The notes under the pieces are model-generated. The model had not been told where the DNA came from. It saw only the letters and a program-made list of their open reading frames with translations, and ran no database searches. This document shows positions 21,884 through 33,365 of a stretch of 64,000 nt of DNA, one piece after another. The position numbers and the translations under genes were made by a program. Location of the stretch: the NCBI GenBank assembly GCA_022578605.1, contig MU394110.1, positions 210,832 to 274,831 of the forward strand. The letters run 5' to 3'. The stretch comes from Camillea tinctor. Taxonomy: Eukaryota > Ascomycota > Sordariomycetes > Xylariales > Xylariaceae. Within the stretch, counting starts at the first letter, position 1, and each line of letters opens with the position of its first letter.

Positions 21884-23640
21884 TATCTGTTAATTTTAGG
21901 TAGGTTGCCATAAGGTGTATTAGATTGTTGTAGGAGAGAAGATAGTATGCCTTAAGGGCCTACCAGTAGTTATATCTTATATACAGTATAAGTGTGGGGC
22001 GGACAGACCACCCACTTCAACATTATACTGTGCGCATTCTCCTCCATTGCTTACGATTATCACGAATCGCAAAGCTTCACAGGCTGAATGGATACTAGCT
22101 TGATAATCAGAAATACATAAAGTATATTAGTATTGTTTAGTACGAGAGAAGGACGAGAGAAAGGCATAAAAGAACTATTCAGCTTTTGACAATAATACAA
22201 TGAATCTTCCACGGGAAGATAAGAGTAGGCTCTTGGCTCTTGGGGTTCCGTTGGATTATTGGGAATTTGAAGGCCTATCAGCCAATCATGATAGAGAATA
22301 GTTATCTGGAATCGAATCCCTTTCCCAAAGGCGTTGTGTCCCCGCTCTGCAGCATTCATTGTTATAGTCGATGCTAACCTTGCTTGCGGTCGAAAAAGCT
22401 GCCTAAGGATTGGCTACTATCAAGAACGGGAAGTTTCACGATGGAACGCAATACCTAGTAAGAACTTTAGTAATATGTTACATCGTTATTATTCGAGGAA
22501 CTCAAACTCAGTGTACCTACTTGTAATACCATTACAGATATATAGGAACACGGACTCTCCTTGGTCCATGCATCCGTGATCCATTACCTCTGGCAGGAAG
22601 TGTTACAAGTCAGGCCAAACCTACTTATAAGGATTCTGACTCCCAACAGATGTCTCTTCCACTCCAAATTGGAAATCATGTAAATGGAACAAACCAACCG
22701 TCACACCGTAGAGTAGGGGTCACGGAGATGGGGGTGCGAATATATCGAATGAATGTGCTATTTCGTTAAAAATGTCTATTAAAAGAAATAGGTCATGAAG
22801 TAGACAAAAATACGTGCAGATTCAGAATGAAAAAAGCATCCCTACGTACCTAGGCATATATAACAGTATTACAAGCAATTATGGTTTGAATTGCCCAAGT
22901 AACAACCACGTAATAGCCCAAGCTTACTCCGAGGAGCTATCATTTACACACGATGAAAGAGGAACAAAGGGAGAGAGGGAGAGAACGCCTTTTACTTTGG
23001 TTCATCTGCCAGGATATGAAGTGGTCTCGCATGGCTAAAGATGTCTGGTGACTGACAAAATAATAGAGGCTACCAAGGTCCCTATATAAACTTATTTTTG
23101 TTGAATATTAACTGAGAGGCATCTTAACACGTCAGTGGCTCGGGTTTACCCGCCTAGCCTGAGCAAAAGTAGCTGGCTGGTTGTCTATCTATGTCACTTG
23201 TCTCGGGGGGTGGCTAGCTAGCCACTTTGCTGAAGGCTGTACTACTGTGGCTGGCATGGGTATTTCTAGTCATTTTCTTCAGATAGCTAGCTAGTGAGAA
23301 CTTAGACCAATACACCTTTTCGCCACATACATCATCTGGGGGTGTTAAGGGGTGAATAAACACGAATTGCGTTGGCATACAACAGTGAAGATAAACCGAA
23401 GTTTGCAGCCGAGAGATGACAACGTACAACGAATCCCCCTCCCTTGTACCTCGTATGGAAACTTACGGCTAGCGGGATTATCGATCTCGCTCTACTGTTT
23501 ACTACGATCGATGTAAAAGGGAAGTTGTCGGTATTAAATAGGCAAGGTAGTTGCTAGAAGACTTGATGTTGAATCCCTTCTGAGTTTCAAATGGTGTCAG
23601 TATATGGTATTGAATCATCATCGGAAACTGAGTCATCAAG
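21884..23640. other. Divergent intergenic region
   Basis: About 1.75 kb between the start codons of the minus-strand esterase and the plus-strand amidase, so it holds both promoters. It is AT-rich with a GGCTAGCTAGCC palindrome near 23211-23222. No gene was recognised. Confidence 0.5.
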
Positions 23641-25453
23641 ATGTCGACGGAAACTTGGGAGAAACTGGCCGCAAAAAAGCGCCAGGATCTACTGAACGCC
23701 ATCTCGGACTGGCTCGTCCCTGAAGACCAGCTCCCGCCTCCGAGTCAGGATGCTGTGGCGGACTGGCCAGAGTCGTCGTCCTGGTTCACAAAGGAAGAAC
23801 TAGAGATTACAGGATGGACAGCTTTAGAACTACTTCACAAGCTTTCTTCTGGTGATCTCATGGCCGAGACTGTAACGCGTGCTTTCTTGAAGCGGGCTGT
23901 GGCAGCGCAACAACTGGTATATAATCATATCCCACGCATCATGCATATTAGTATCCTACTGACGTTACGTCCAGACGAAATGTCTTACAGAAACATGTTT
24001 TGAACGCGCTATCTCTACAGCAAAGGAACTAGACAGAAGATTTGCCGAGGACGGGCCAGTTGGGCCGCTGCATGGTCTTCCTATCTCCTTGAAAGACAAC
24101 TTCAACCTACCTGGCCTAGACTCTACTATTGGGCTTACATCACATATAGGTGCTCCATCTAAACAAGAATCTGTACTTGTCGAAATCCTCAGAAAGGCTG
24201 GCGCAGTCTTTTATGTAAAGACAAATATACCTACTGCGATAATGATTGTCGAAACGGTAAACAACATTTTTGGGCGGACTGTTAACCCGCTCAACCGTAA
24301 GCTTACGAGCGGTGGCAGCTCAGGTGGTGAGTCCGCTTTGATTGCCTTCAAAGGGAGTCCTTGTGGTATTGGAACAGACGTTGGAGGTTCGCTTCGCATT
24401 CCGGCGGCTTGCACTGGTATTTTCACTTTAAAGCCGTCTTTTGGACGCTTTCCAACGTCACTCTGCCAATCTTGTATGTCTGGCCAAGAAGCTGTACAGA
24501 CCGTTAATGGGCCTTTGACTCGTACCCTAGCCGACCTCGAGTTGCTTTGTCAAATAATTGTGAAGGCAGAGCCATGGCACAGAGACCCGCATTGCCTGCC
24601 TGTCCCATGGCGGGCAGTCTCGCTGCCGCCAAAGCTTACTATCGCAGTTATGTGGGATGACGGAATGGTGCGCCCAACACCACCAGTGAAGAGAGCGTTG
24701 GAATACACAGTTGGGAAGCTTCAAGGCCTGAAAAGAAGTGGGAATGCTGAAACCATCGTTGAAATTATTGAGTGGTCTCCGGAAGACGAGCCAGCTGGTC
24801 TGGATTTGCTGCATCGCATGTTTGCTGCCGATGGTGGAAGGTCGATCCGGACTGAGCTGGAGCGTACTGGAGAACCATGGCGTCCTGAGATGGCGGTGTA
24901 TAAGAATGCCAACGAGATCGGGGGATACGCTTACTGGCAACTGAACCACGAACGCCAGGTCTTTCAAAAGCGATATTTAGATCGATGGATACGGGCTGGC
25001 ATCGACGCTATCCTATGTCCATCGTCGCCATATAGCAGCGTGGAGAATGGGAAGTTCAAACATGGTGAGTATGCTTTTGGAATATGACTGAATTGTTCTT
25101 GAGGTTGGATTAACCATTATACTAACCGTTGACATTTAGTTTCCTTTACTGGAGTGTCTAATGTTCTCGATTACTCTTGTATATCATTCCCTACGGGAGT
25201 CAACGTCGACAAATCGATTGACAAACCATACGGTGAAGCGTATGAACCACTGACGGAGCTGGATCGCGAAATCCAGTCTGCATGTGAGAGATTTACTCAC
25301 TACTTTCCACTGGATTCGATTTACTAACTCTCATTTTTAGACAACGTAGAAACTGTTAACGGGATGCCTATAAATCTACAATTGGTAGCGCAACGACTAG
25401 AAGAAGAGAAGTGTGTAGAGATGTGTAAGATGGTGTTGAAAGCCCTTGAGTGA
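23641..25453 (+). CDS. Amidase-signature family enzyme (acetamidase-like)
   Basis: Four exons (23641-23916, 23975-25064, 25140-25283, 25341-25453) give 540 residues; introns are 57-75 nt and all junctions preserve phase. The amidase-signature catalytic set is complete: Lys in SLKDNFN, cis-Ser in SGGSSGGE and nucleophile Ser in GTDVGGSLRIPA. The usual N-terminal helical region (DWLVPEDQLPPP) and the C-terminal NLQLVAQRLEEEK segment typical of fungal acetamidases are also present. No signal peptide, so cytosolic. The enzyme would hydrolyse a small or aryl amide to acid and ammonia. It is followed by an ACS-type permease on the same strand and flanked by two esterases, which fits scavenging of amide or ester nitrogen and carbon; that link is inference. 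The start ATG follows ATCAAG and is the first in frame. Confidence 0.93.
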
Positions 25454-26756
25454 GATGTGTACCTCTCAGAGGATGGGAGTTGATTGAAAAGAAAAGAAAA
25501 AAAAATAATCCCTTTCTTTTTACAAGGTATGAGTGAAAACAAGGGTTACTGTATTCTAAATACTTTCTATGAAATCTAGATATAGCTGTTATTCATATTA
25601 ACCACGGTTAAACCTGACTTCCTGACCATATATACCAAAGCCATCACCATCATTACTCTCAACAACAACAATGACTAGATAACTCAAGGTAAATTAATTA
25701 AGTATAATTCGTTACTAATTAAATGTGATACTATATGGATTATAGTCCCCGGTAATAAGACCCCTGTTTCCCCCGCAAAATGCTGTTGCTCAACTAATTG
25801 GTTTTACTAAGCTATACCTGCAAAGAGCGGGGGGGATTGGGCTTTTTTTACGTTATAGATATTAATTAGTGCTGGTTCTAACAGGTAGATCTTACATAGA
25901 CATACATTAGAAACCTGGGGTAAAGGGGAAATGATTGTTGCTCGTTTGGTTGTCGGGTACAAATGCGAGTTTCCTATTATAGAGTTTCGTGTGGTTGAAC
26001 ATAATGTTTATGTATGTCAAAAGGCTATTGTATAAGTGTAGATACATGCTATCTAAACTACGGCTTCTTTTTAGAATACCGTCTTAACTTTGCCACGCGC
26101 CTAGAGATTCCAAGACCATTATCTAACTAGAGATATTTTAGAGGGCCTGTGTCGAACGTTTATTTATATGCCATATATCTACCTAGTGCATTAAAAAAGA
26201 CACTTCATAGGCTTTACCGCGGACAACATATGCCAGCTATCAGTGGAGATGGAGAGACCAAGCTTGGAACCTCCTCATGCTAGACTTATCACGGCATGGC
26301 GCTGTTTACCTATCTTCGCCTCAACCGGATCTATAACCCGGAAATATCACAGGAATCAGATAAGGACTATACTATACTATACTTATCACCCTTCCGTTAT
26401 CCGAAATGTCATAACATAAATCATGTCTAGACACAGACAGACACAACTTCCATACCCTACCCCCCCCTCGCACCCGGTCAGCTCACGATAACGCTAAACC
26501 GGGCCTTGCTATACTACAGCTAGCCTAGGTTATAATCCCGGTGATACGAAGATATGTAAAATAGAACGACCTGTGTCTATGCAGATCACTAGCTGGGTTT
26601 AATAAAGGGCTGGACGCGCAATGGTTTATCTGCGTTGTTGTCGCCTTGCTTTTTTTTTTCAGCCAGTCCCTCTCCCTTGTGAGACTCCTGACTCCGAGCT
26701 CTGTCCTGCATCGTTGTTGTCTTTCTTCTTCTCGCCGTCAACACTCCTAGAACAAC
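25454..26756. other. Intergenic region upstream of the ACS permease
   Basis: About 1.3 kb between two plus-strand genes. It has AT-rich sequence and, at 26285-26387, three GATA-factor core sites. No gene was recognised. Confidence 0.5.
26285..26387 (+). promoter_or_regulatory. Cluster of three GATA-factor core sites
   Basis: CTTATC at 26285-26290, GATAAG at 26359-26364 and CTTATC at 26382-26387 lie 370-470 bp before the permease start. AreA/NIT2-type GATA regulators bind such sites in nitrogen-catabolic promoters, often in pairs. The cluster is suggestive only; single sites are common by chance. Confidence 0.35.
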
Positions 26757-28482
26757 ATGGCCGAAGAAGTTAAAAGGGCGGTGGACCAGCCCGCTACCCA
26801 GTCCCAAGACATCGAGCTAGACAAGAAGGCGAAGAAATTCGACGCGGACAACACCGACCTCGAGGCAGACCTGAAGACCGGGACGGTCGTAGACCTCGAT
26901 GAAGCCGAGCTGTTTTTACAACAACATGATATCCCACACTCCCGCCTGGCTGAGCTCATGGCCGACGAGGCAGCTATGAAGAAGCTCATGCGCAAAGTAA
27001 ACTGGACGCTGATGCCCCTACTCTGTGGGACATACCTGCTGCAATACGTCGACAAGCAGGCGCTGAGCTACTCAGCCGTCTTCGACCTGTTCACCTCGAC
27101 CGGCATGACCAGCGACGAGTACAGCTGGATGGCGTCCATATTCTACATCGCCTACCTCGTCGCCGAGTGGCCGGCGTCCTACCTCGTGCAGCGCCTCCCC
27201 ACGGGCCGCATCGTCGGCTCCTTCGTCGTCACTTGGGGCACCATCATGCTCTGCACTGCGGCGGCGCAGAACTTCGCTGGCCTGGCCGCCTGCCGCTTCC
27301 TTCTCGGCGTGTTCGAGGCCGTCATCACCCCGTCCTTCATGCTTATTGTGTCGCAGTGGTTCACACGTGAGGAGCAGCCTGCCCGTGCCGGCCTGTTCTA
27401 CTGCTTCAACGGTTTCGGCAGCATGTTCGGCGGCATCCTGTTCTATGCCGTCGGGCAGGCGAAAGGGTGGGACGTCTGGCGCATTATTTACGTCTTGTGC
27501 GGCGGTCTGACCGTATGCTGGGGCGTGATGCTGTATTTCTTCCTGCCCGACAACATCATGAGCGCAAACCGTTATACCATCGAGGAGCGCGCTATGCTTA
27601 TCGCGCGCACGTCGCGCAACCGCACCGGCGTCTTCAGCCGTCAGATTAAGTGGGCGCAGATCAAGGAGGTGTTCACTGACGCACAGATCTGGCTGCTGTT
27701 CTTCTACGTCCTGCTCAACGAGTGCGTCAATGGCGGCATCGCCAACTTCTCCAAGCTCATCGTCAAGGGCTTCACTCATGATGCCCTGCTGACGACCGCA
27801 TATGGCATCCCCTACGGCGCCTGCACGGCGCTGTTCATGTTCACGGGTCCCTGGGCCGCGAGTAAACTTAAGAACTTCCGCACAATCGTTATGATGCTGT
27901 GGCTACTGCCCACGCTGGTAGCTGTGTGCTTGTTCTGGAAACTGCCTAGAAGCAACCACGGTGGTCTCCTGACCGGATACTATATCGTAAGCTCCACCCC
28001 CTTTCCCTTTAACATTTCGAGAAGAATTTCTAGCTAATCATAGAAAAAATGCAGTGCGCCTCATTTATCGGCTCCCTGATCGTAGCTCTACAAATGCCCG
28101 CGTCCAACGTGGCCGGCTACACTAAGCGTACCACTGCAACCGCTTTCGTCTTCTTGGCATGTACGTAACCTACCTACATATCCTCATCCCTTTTTTTAAT
28201 CTTCCACTAACACCACGCCTTATAGACTGTGTCGGGAATATTATCGGACCTCACGCCTTCCTTAACGACGAGGCGCCCATCTACCAGACAGGCTGCCAAC
28301 TCATCATCGGCTGTACGGCGGGGCAGTTCACCATTGCCGTTTTCCTGCGACTGCTGCTTATCCGACGGAACAAGATCCGTGACGAGAATGACCGTGCTGC
28401 CGGGGTCGTGGCTGGGGACGACGACGAGATTATGCAGGATCTGACGGACTTTGAGAACCCGAGGTTCAGGTACTCGTACTAA
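26757..28482 (+). CDS. MFS transporter, anion:cation symporter (allantoate/nicotinate-permease-like) family
   Basis: Three exons (26757-27986, 28055-28160, 28226-28482) give 530 residues. After a charged cytosolic N-terminus of about 75 residues, twelve membrane segments are expected. ACS/DAL5-type features are clear: NWTLMPLLCGTYLLQYVDKQALSYS in the first segment region (seen in pieces), YLVAEWPASYLVQRLPTGR, GVFEAVITPSFMLIVSQW, and the late ASNVAGYTKR and GNIIGPHAF with YQTG. These mark fungal carriers for organic anions such as allantoate, nicotinate or related acids. The C-terminal tail is acidic. Located in the plasma membrane by family. It follows the amidase on the same strand, with GATA sites upstream, consistent with nitrogen-source uptake (inference). 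ATG context is AACAACATGG. Confidence 0.94.
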
Positions 28483-28771
28483 GTATAAATGCATATACCA
28501 TATACATGTGTGTGTATAAGTAGTTAGGATGGCTGTTTGTTTGAGCGAAAATTCCATGTTTGATTTGAATTGGTTTATATATCTGCTTTAGCGTTTCCAT
28601 ATATATATTTCAGTCAAGTGTGGTTACCATCTTAGTTTATCCCTTTCTCCTCGTGATTTCACAGCCGTATTCGTGCTCTTGAATGGCACAGGGGTTTCTC
28701 ACATATTTATGTCCCTCGTAAGATAGGCTTTGGTCTCGAATCTAACGGCTTGGTATATCCGTTTCTCCTTC

Positions 28772-30721
28772 TTAATCTTCCCACTTCTCCGTCATCTTCC
28801 ACCAAAACGCGCACTCCTTCTCGGCCCACCTATAATCCTTCAGCGCGGCCGCGACCCCGACCCCGGTGCCTCCAGCCCTCTCATCGTTACCTTCCCCCAA
28901 CACCATTGTAAGTCCCTTCCCCCGGCTCCAGGGCGTCCACTTCGGTCTGTCGGCGAACTTCCCTGAGACGATCGCGTTAGGGTCACCCTTCGTGATGAAG
29001 CTCACACAGTAGGCGTGGAACTTTCCCGCCACTTCGTCCTGCGCAGGTGAGATCTCGCGCACCTCCTTGTTGTACGTCTGGTACCGTGTCTGGTCGCCGT
29101 GGTTCGCCCCGAACAGCGCCGTCTGGTTAAGCGCCCAGTGGTACAGCCACACCGGCGGGTCTGACTTCGAGTGCGACGTCGCCCATATCGCGGTCTGCCG
29201 TACGGGGCATGTGTACGCGTAGTGCCCGTACGAGGCCTCAAGGCGGCGGTACTGGGCACCGACCTCGGGGTTGCCACTGGTGTCGCGATAGGGGGACTTG
29301 GGCTTGGTGGCGGGGTCGGGGTAGAGCGCTTCTAGCTTCGAGATCTCAGACTTAGAGAGATACGGAAGCAGAGTGCGGTAGAAGTCCGTGAAGTCGCTTG
29401 AGACGTTGGCCGTACGTGGTACGTAGAAGGAGCCTTCGTTGTGAGTAGAGCCTGTAAGGATGGGGACTTTCTGCCACTTTCCAGATTTCCAGGCGTCTAG
29501 AGGTCGGCGGGAGATGATATCACCGTCTAGAACGGGCTGCCATGCCCAGCGGACGGACGGGTCGGACCTGGCAAAGACTTCTTTCCCAGCAGCGTCGACG
29601 GTTTCTGAGGGCAGGCCACGCAAGCACGTGAGAATTTCCGGGTCTAGTAGATCGGTGAAGTGAGCACAAGGCGTGAGATCCAGGAACTCGCGGAAATGCT
29701 GAGTGTTCAGCGCTGAGTGGGGTGGATGTACTGCTCTCGCTGTGTGGGCACCACTATCCATAATCGCTTTATGGAAAAGCTTCTTGGGCTGGTTGATGTC
29801 CATTATGAGATGCCCAATCTGTTTGATCAGCATCAGCACGATATTCCGCTAAAGAGAGAAAGGGTTCACGGCTGTTGATACTCACTCCGTGTGCAGCAGC
29901 GCTCAGACCCATAATGGTAACATCGTTAGGGTCACCTCCAAACGCGGCAATGTTCTCCTGTATCCATTCTAAGGCGACGTACATGTCCTTCAAGCCTAGG
30001 TTCAGGAGGCCCTCTTTAGCGGTCAGTTCCGTATTCAGACCCCCGAAGACACCAATACGGTACTGCATGCTGACCCCGATGAACGGCTCTGGCGAGTGAG
30101 CCAACATGCCGTGAGTATTGTGCATGCGTGCGGCACCTCGATTAAAGGCGCCCCCAGGGATAAGTACAGCAACGGGAAGCGACTTGTTAGCAGAGGTATG
30201 ACCGGCGGGCCGCCAAATGTTCAGCGTAAGGCAATCTTCAGACTCATGGTCAGGCCCGAGTCCATCATCGTCTAGAAACGGAACTAGCTGTTTCCCAGGG
30301 CATCTTTCGAGTGTTTAGTATATGTAAATTAAGACTCACTCACTAGTGCCGGCTTTTGCGAAAATACTCACCTTGGGCCCAAGAAAAACGCTTTGAGAGT
30401 CCCGTCTCCCTCAGGGACCGGTACAGCTGGCCGAAACCTTAGGCTGTCAACCGGAGGCAACGCATACGGAATACCCATAAATCCTTCCAGAGGCTCGGGA
30501 AACGATCCATCATCTACCATGCGGCCGAGAATTGTTCCCTGTTTAATGACCACCGACGGGTGCTTCTGTTGCTCCCATGCCAGCTCTACCAGTGTGTTCC
30601 GAACATCAGGCAAGTACATCAAAAGTGATCCGATGAGTATAGGAATAGCAGCGAACCACACCCATTTCGAGCCGGACTTCTGTGTTCCCGCAGGCTTCGG
30701 GGTTTCTGCAGTTTCCGCCAT
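28772..30721 (-). CDS. Membrane-anchored type-B carboxylesterase-like protein
   Basis: Three exons (30372-30721, 29886-30303, 28772-29818) give 604 residues. The second intron is best drawn as 29819-29885 (67 nt, GTGAGT donor, CTGAT branch, AACAG acceptor), which yields AHGIGHLIMDINQP; a nearer acceptor would leave a 37-nt intron. An N-terminal cytosolic tail precedes one TM anchor (about residues 21-42, VWFAAIPILIGSLLMYLPDV). The hydrolase domain follows: FMGIPYALPP, SEDCLTLNIWRPAG, oxyanion region IPGGAFNRG, nucleophile elbow GLSAAA, acid region GSTHNEGSF and a later ANHGDQ segment. The elbow is G-x-S-x-A instead of the usual G-x-S-x-G, and the oxyanion HGG is PGG, so activity may be altered. 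It may act at the plasma membrane or ER; substrate unknown. Converges on the ACS permease gene. Confidence 0.88.
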
Positions 30722-31856
30722 CGGTGCCGGTGCTGGCGATTACATATATAGCTATTTTTTCTGTCTTTCTCTTTCTCTTCTACGCCGATCCTTTATTCCG
30801 TAGTCTGTATCGTTGAAGCAACTTCTACCTATATAACTCCCTACTGCCGAAACATACCTATGTGTATAAAATAAGAATAACCAGTATCTGTGCCTTACAG
30901 AGCTAATAGTAGTGGGAACTAGCACCGGCGACATCGCTCAAAACGGCGGAGACCACCGCGGGGAAGGCTCGCGAGGGGTTCGAGCCCAAATGATGCCGAT
31001 GCGACCTCCACGATCGGCTTGAGCGTGCCGCCCTATCAGCCCAGGTCCCTGGTCAGGGCATTACGAACGCGCACCAACAGTCGCAATCGGATTATGAGCT
31101 TATCAATTGCATTCGATTCCCGCGGAAAAGTCATGTGTTTTATGGAGTTTGCCAGCATACAAGTTCTATTTGTAGGGGAGTCGGGTGTACATTAGTATCC
31201 GAAGTCAGCAAAGGCTTTGTTGAATATATCCGAAGCAGCATATTCTAACCCCTACCGAAATCTTCCTAAATTCTTCAAGGGATAAAGCATTGACGATTAC
31301 CACTCAACGGCCAACAAGATTACCATAGAGATACTCAACACGAAGTCATTGATATAGATATTAACAGTTTCTTAAAGAGAGATGAGACTTCTTAAACAGC
31401 TCAAGGGTCTAGACGTGCATTCTTCAATAAAGGCAAAACATCAAAAGACTATGTTGCAAATCGCATTCTCTGTATTACTACATAGCAACTAATAGAAAAC
31501 ATAAAAATAAGCATTCTAAGTGCCAGGAAAACGATATGTACCTTAAGGCTATATAGTAGCAGAAAAAACAGCCCCCGCCGAATATGCATATGTGATTTTG
31601 AATCGTATCAGTATAGGTCAATCATGTAAGTTATAACGCTTCTTAGCAATCCGCCAGCAAAATTCTCAGACCTTAGCATAACATGTTTGCTGTTTTCTCG
31701 ATGTCTCAGTAATAAGAAAAGTAGCTTTTCTTTATAAGAGTCTCAGCACTGCCCGAGAACGTTCTCAAATGCTTTTTCTGCTTTTTCTTTTCTCCTTTTT
31801 ACCGCAATTGCGATAGTCATAATAATGGTGATAATCCAACAAGTGTCTCCCTACAT
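30722..31856. other. Intergenic spacer with GC-rich patch
   Basis: About 1.1 kb between two minus-strand genes. A GC-rich stretch around 30925-31090 contains a TTCGAGCC-like motif but no tRNA fold; the rest is AT-rich. No gene was recognised. Confidence 0.5.
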
Positions 31857-33365
31857 CTAACGTTGTATATCGTGAGAAGAACGCAATGATTCGAGCGATT
31901 CCGTATCCGCAATATCCTCTTCATCGTTGGCCCTTCGTGGTTCACTGCCTAGTCGATCATCCGGCTCGTGAGTGTGCAGTTTCATATTAACAAACATGAC
32001 AAACAGGCCTAAGTCATATGCAATTCTAAGGGATCCAGCGACAACATAGGCAATCCAAAACCTGTCGTTCCCAGCAAGGATACCAGTAACACTAGGCCCG
32101 ATGGTGGCTGCCAAGGTCCTAAGCGTGCTGGTAATGCCGTTAACGGCCGTACGTTCCTCGGGTTTCACGACTGCAGCGATGAACGCAGCTCTTGGTGCTT
32201 GGTCCATATTATTCAATGCCATGCGAACGAAAAGTAATACCACCGTGAGAGAAATACTGTTCGGCAAAGGAAATAATACGACGGCAGTGGAAGAGGGAAG
32301 ATGCGTGAAAACCATGGTCTTGATGAGACCGATCTTTCGAGCGAGGGGGCTAGCTAGGATAGTGGAGAGGAATGAAAAGAAATAGCTTGTAGAGGCGATA
32401 TCCCCGAGGAATGATTTGGATACATGAAATTTTCGGTCCAAATAGTAATTCGTTAAAGAGAACGAGACCATGCCATCCGCCAGGGAATCAACGGCCAAGA
32501 GAAACCATAGCCCGTACATGATAGAGCGGGTCGGTGCCGATATTTGTGCAAGGCGGCTCTTCTTCTCGGTGATAGGGGGATTCAGACTCGTTGCTGGACG
32601 TGAGACGTTACTGCGTTCATCGCTGGTCCTATCCGTAATTTCATCGCTTTCTCGTGTCTCGTCTAGGAGCATCTCCGACTCTTCTATCTTCGCCTTCTCA
32701 TTTAACAGTTCACACTTCTTGCTCATTAAAAGGACGGATAGAACGTTCAACAACCCCATGATTATATAGAGGTAGAAAATGCCATGGTAAGCATCGACGA
32801 GTTCCCAGCCGTCACGATTCCGCAGGAATTCAACGATACGCCCGGAGGCTTCGGTGCCGGCTGCCGAGCCAAGAATTGAGATGCCCACATACCAAGACAG
32901 CACATCGGAGCGCGTCTTCGGAGTGGTAAGGTGGGATAAAGTGGACTCTTCAATAGCTCGGAATGGACCGAAATCGCTGCCGGTGGCGCTAATGACTCCA
33001 ACCACAGCAGCTAGGAGCAAGATCCAGAAATTTTCGAAATAGGTGAAAACTGCGCCCGAGATAATCATGAGGGTGGCGCCAGCGAGAAGCACACGACGAC
33101 GACCAACCCTATCAGCGACCAGAGTCAGGCCAAGTGATAGAAGAACATCGCCAATCAGAGTCAGGGTCATGAATAAGCCAATATAATAATCAGAAAATTC
33201 GAGAGCAGCAAAGAAAAGTGCAATTATGAGAGCAGCGGCACCGTAGGCGAACATCCGACATGCTCGGCTAAAGATGATAAGCCAAGCATCACGACCTGTA
33301 TTGTAGACGGAAGCGATGCCGAACTCATCATATATCCAACGGAATGTCTTGGAAACCTTAGGCAT
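31857..33365 (-). CDS. MFS transporter, 12 TM (sugar/drug-efflux-like)
   Basis: A single-exon gene of 502 residues. It has two six-helix halves separated by a hydrophilic loop (about residues 215-275, rich in Glu, Ser and Arg). The N-terminal half shows the MFS motif-A equivalent ADRVGRRRVLLAG between TM2 and TM3, and the C-terminal half has RMALNNMDQAPRAAFIAAVV and GITSTLRTLAATIGPSVTG, typical of arabinose-efflux/drug-resistance-like carriers. The C-terminal tail is acidic and Ser-rich. Substrate cannot be read from the sequence. It is intronless, unlike most neighbours. The start ATG is followed by PKVSKTFRWIYDEFG, a conserved-looking amphipathic lead. Neighbours are an esterase and an amino-acid permease; no functional link is evident. 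Confidence 0.9.
   Translation of the reverse strand: MPKVSKTFRWIYDEFGIASVYNTGRDAWLIIFSRACRMFAYGAAALIIALFFAALEFSDYYIGLFMTLTLIGDVLLSLGLTLVADRVGRRRVLLAGATLMIISGAVFTYFENFWILLLAAVVGVISATGSDFGPFRAIEESTLSHLTTPKTRSDVLSWYVGISILGSAAGTEASGRIVEFLRNRDGWELVDAYHGIFYLYIIMGLLNVLSVLLMSKKCELLNEKAKIEESEMLLDETRESDEITDRTSDERSNVSRPATSLNPPITEKKSRLAQISAPTRSIMYGLWFLLAVDSLADGMVSFSLTNYYLDRKFHVSKSFLGDIASTSYFFSFLSTILASPLARKIGLIKTMVFTHLPSSTAVVLFPLPNSISLTVVLLFVRMALNNMDQAPRAAFIAAVVKPEERTAVNGITSTLRTLAATIGPSVTGILAGNDRFWIAYVVAGSLRIAYDLGLFVMFVNMKLHTHEPDDRLGSEPRRANDEEDIADTESLESLRSSHDIQR

Noticed and set aside
29849..29885. 37-nt ultra-short intron in the membrane-anchored esterase
   Set aside because: Extending to the next acceptor (29819-29885, 67 nt, CTGAT branch) gives a normal intron and the better protein AHGIGHLIMD.
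30925..31090. Possible second tRNA (GGGTTCGAGCCC-like B box)
   Set aside because: The flanking bases do not form a T stem and no matching acceptor, D or anticodon arm is present.
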